A stretch of 6,580 nt of DNA from CAZLWA01 sp964563165 (GTDB lineage Bacteria; CLD3; SB21). The stretch covers positions 1 through 6,580 of the forward strand of contig CAZLWA010000066.1 of the NCBI GenBank assembly GCA_964563165.1, given 5' to 3'. This document shows positions 6,273 to 6,580 of this stretch, piece by piece; the first letter of the stretch is position 1, and each line of letters opens with the position of its first letter. A program made the translations under genes and the position numbers. The notes under the pieces are model-generated. The model ran no database searches and had not been told where the DNA came from. It was given only the letters and a program-made list of their open reading frames with translations.

Positions 6273-6580
6273 GGTCTTTTTTTCGTCAGACCCGGCTGAT
6301 TTAAGAATCCCGGCCAATCCGATACCTGTTAATAGTAATCCAATAACGATCACGTAAGATTGAATGTGTTTTTCGTCGCCGTACCAGGTGAGATCTTCCG
6401 GATTGATATTATTGAATAAGATGACGATGAAATTATTCATCCCGTGCATGATCACGGTCGGAATAATACTGTTTGTCCGCCACGCAACGAGTCCGAGAAA
6501 TACAGCGAGAATAAAAATTTGGATCCCGCCCCACGGGTTGAAATGAATCAAGGCAAAAACAAAACTGGAAATGGCGATAG
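6267..6580 (-). CDS. CPBP (CAAX-like/Abi) intramembrane protease family, C-terminal part (N-terminus beyond the right edge)
   Basis: About 104 residues are visible, ending ...KSAGSDEKKTG. The frame is open to base 6580; the TTG at 6549-6551 is simply an internal Leu codon, not a start. The sequence ISSFVFALIHFNPWGGIQIF followed by FLGLVAWRTNSIIPTVIMHGMNNFIVI is characteristic of the C-terminal conserved boxes of the CPBP/Abi family (PF02517). The histidines of HFNP and HGMNN are presumed metal ligands of this glutamic-type membrane protease. A further hydrophobic segment (about the last 30-10 residues) precedes a charged cytoplasmic-looking tail. The N-terminal EExxxR box lies outside the window, so activity cannot be judged. 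Such proteins process prenylated proteins or peptides, or have unknown roles. It is not the hydrogenase maturation endopeptidase. The 327-bp gap suggests a transcript independent of the hyp operon. Confidence 0.85.
   Translation of the reverse strand, partial: IAISSFVFALIHFNPWGGIQIFILAVFLGLVAWRTNSIIPTVIMHGMNNFIVILFNNINPEDLTWYGDEKHIQSYVIVIGLLLTGIGLAGILKSAGSDEKKTG

Overview
The window carries one compact minus-strand operon for maturation of [NiFe]-hydrogenase, read from high to low coordinates: a NicO/UreH-type nickel (or cobalt) permease (5271-5939), then hypA, hypB, hypF, hypC, hypD and the N-terminal part of hypE, which runs off the left edge at base 1. At the right edge, also on the minus strand but 327 bp upstream and probably a separate unit, is the C-terminal part of a CPBP (CAAX-like/Abi) intramembrane protease. 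All recognised genes lie on the minus strand.

The genes describe a complete metal-centre pathway apart from the final protease. The permease would bring in Ni2+. HypA (zinc/nickel chaperone) and HypB (GTPase) deliver it. HypF makes a carbamoyl group from carbamoyl phosphate and passes it to HypE, which dehydrates it to cyanide. HypC and HypD assemble and carry the Fe(CN)2CO unit. No hydrogenase structural subunit and no hydrogenase maturation endopeptidase lies in the window; they are presumably elsewhere in the genome. Spacing is very tight: hypA/hypB overlap by 4 nt, hypB/hypF abut (TAAATG), hypF/hypC overlap by 28 nt, and hypC/hypD are separated by 2 nt. Only hypD-hypE has a real gap (44 bp, AT-rich).

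The 5940-6266 gap holds the best regulatory candidate. A perfect 16-bp dyad CATGAC-TTTT-GTCATG sits 41.5 bp upstream of the start site predicted from a TATACT -10 hexamer. That is the geometry of a class II CRP/FNR-family activator site, with a poor -35 element as expected for activator dependence. The leader after it (about 100 nt) can form a 7-bp closing stem and ends in a good AGGAG Shine-Dalgarno.

The organism is a bacterium of mid GC content with ordinary Shine-Dalgarno sites. The hypABFCDE gene order is known from several phyla, so I do not assign a taxon. I see no CRISPR array, mobile element, tRNA or rRNA. The core operon is orthodox; the points worth a second look are the promoter dyad, the His-rich permease loop paired with a HypB lacking any His-rich N-terminus, and the extended HypF tail overlapping hypC.
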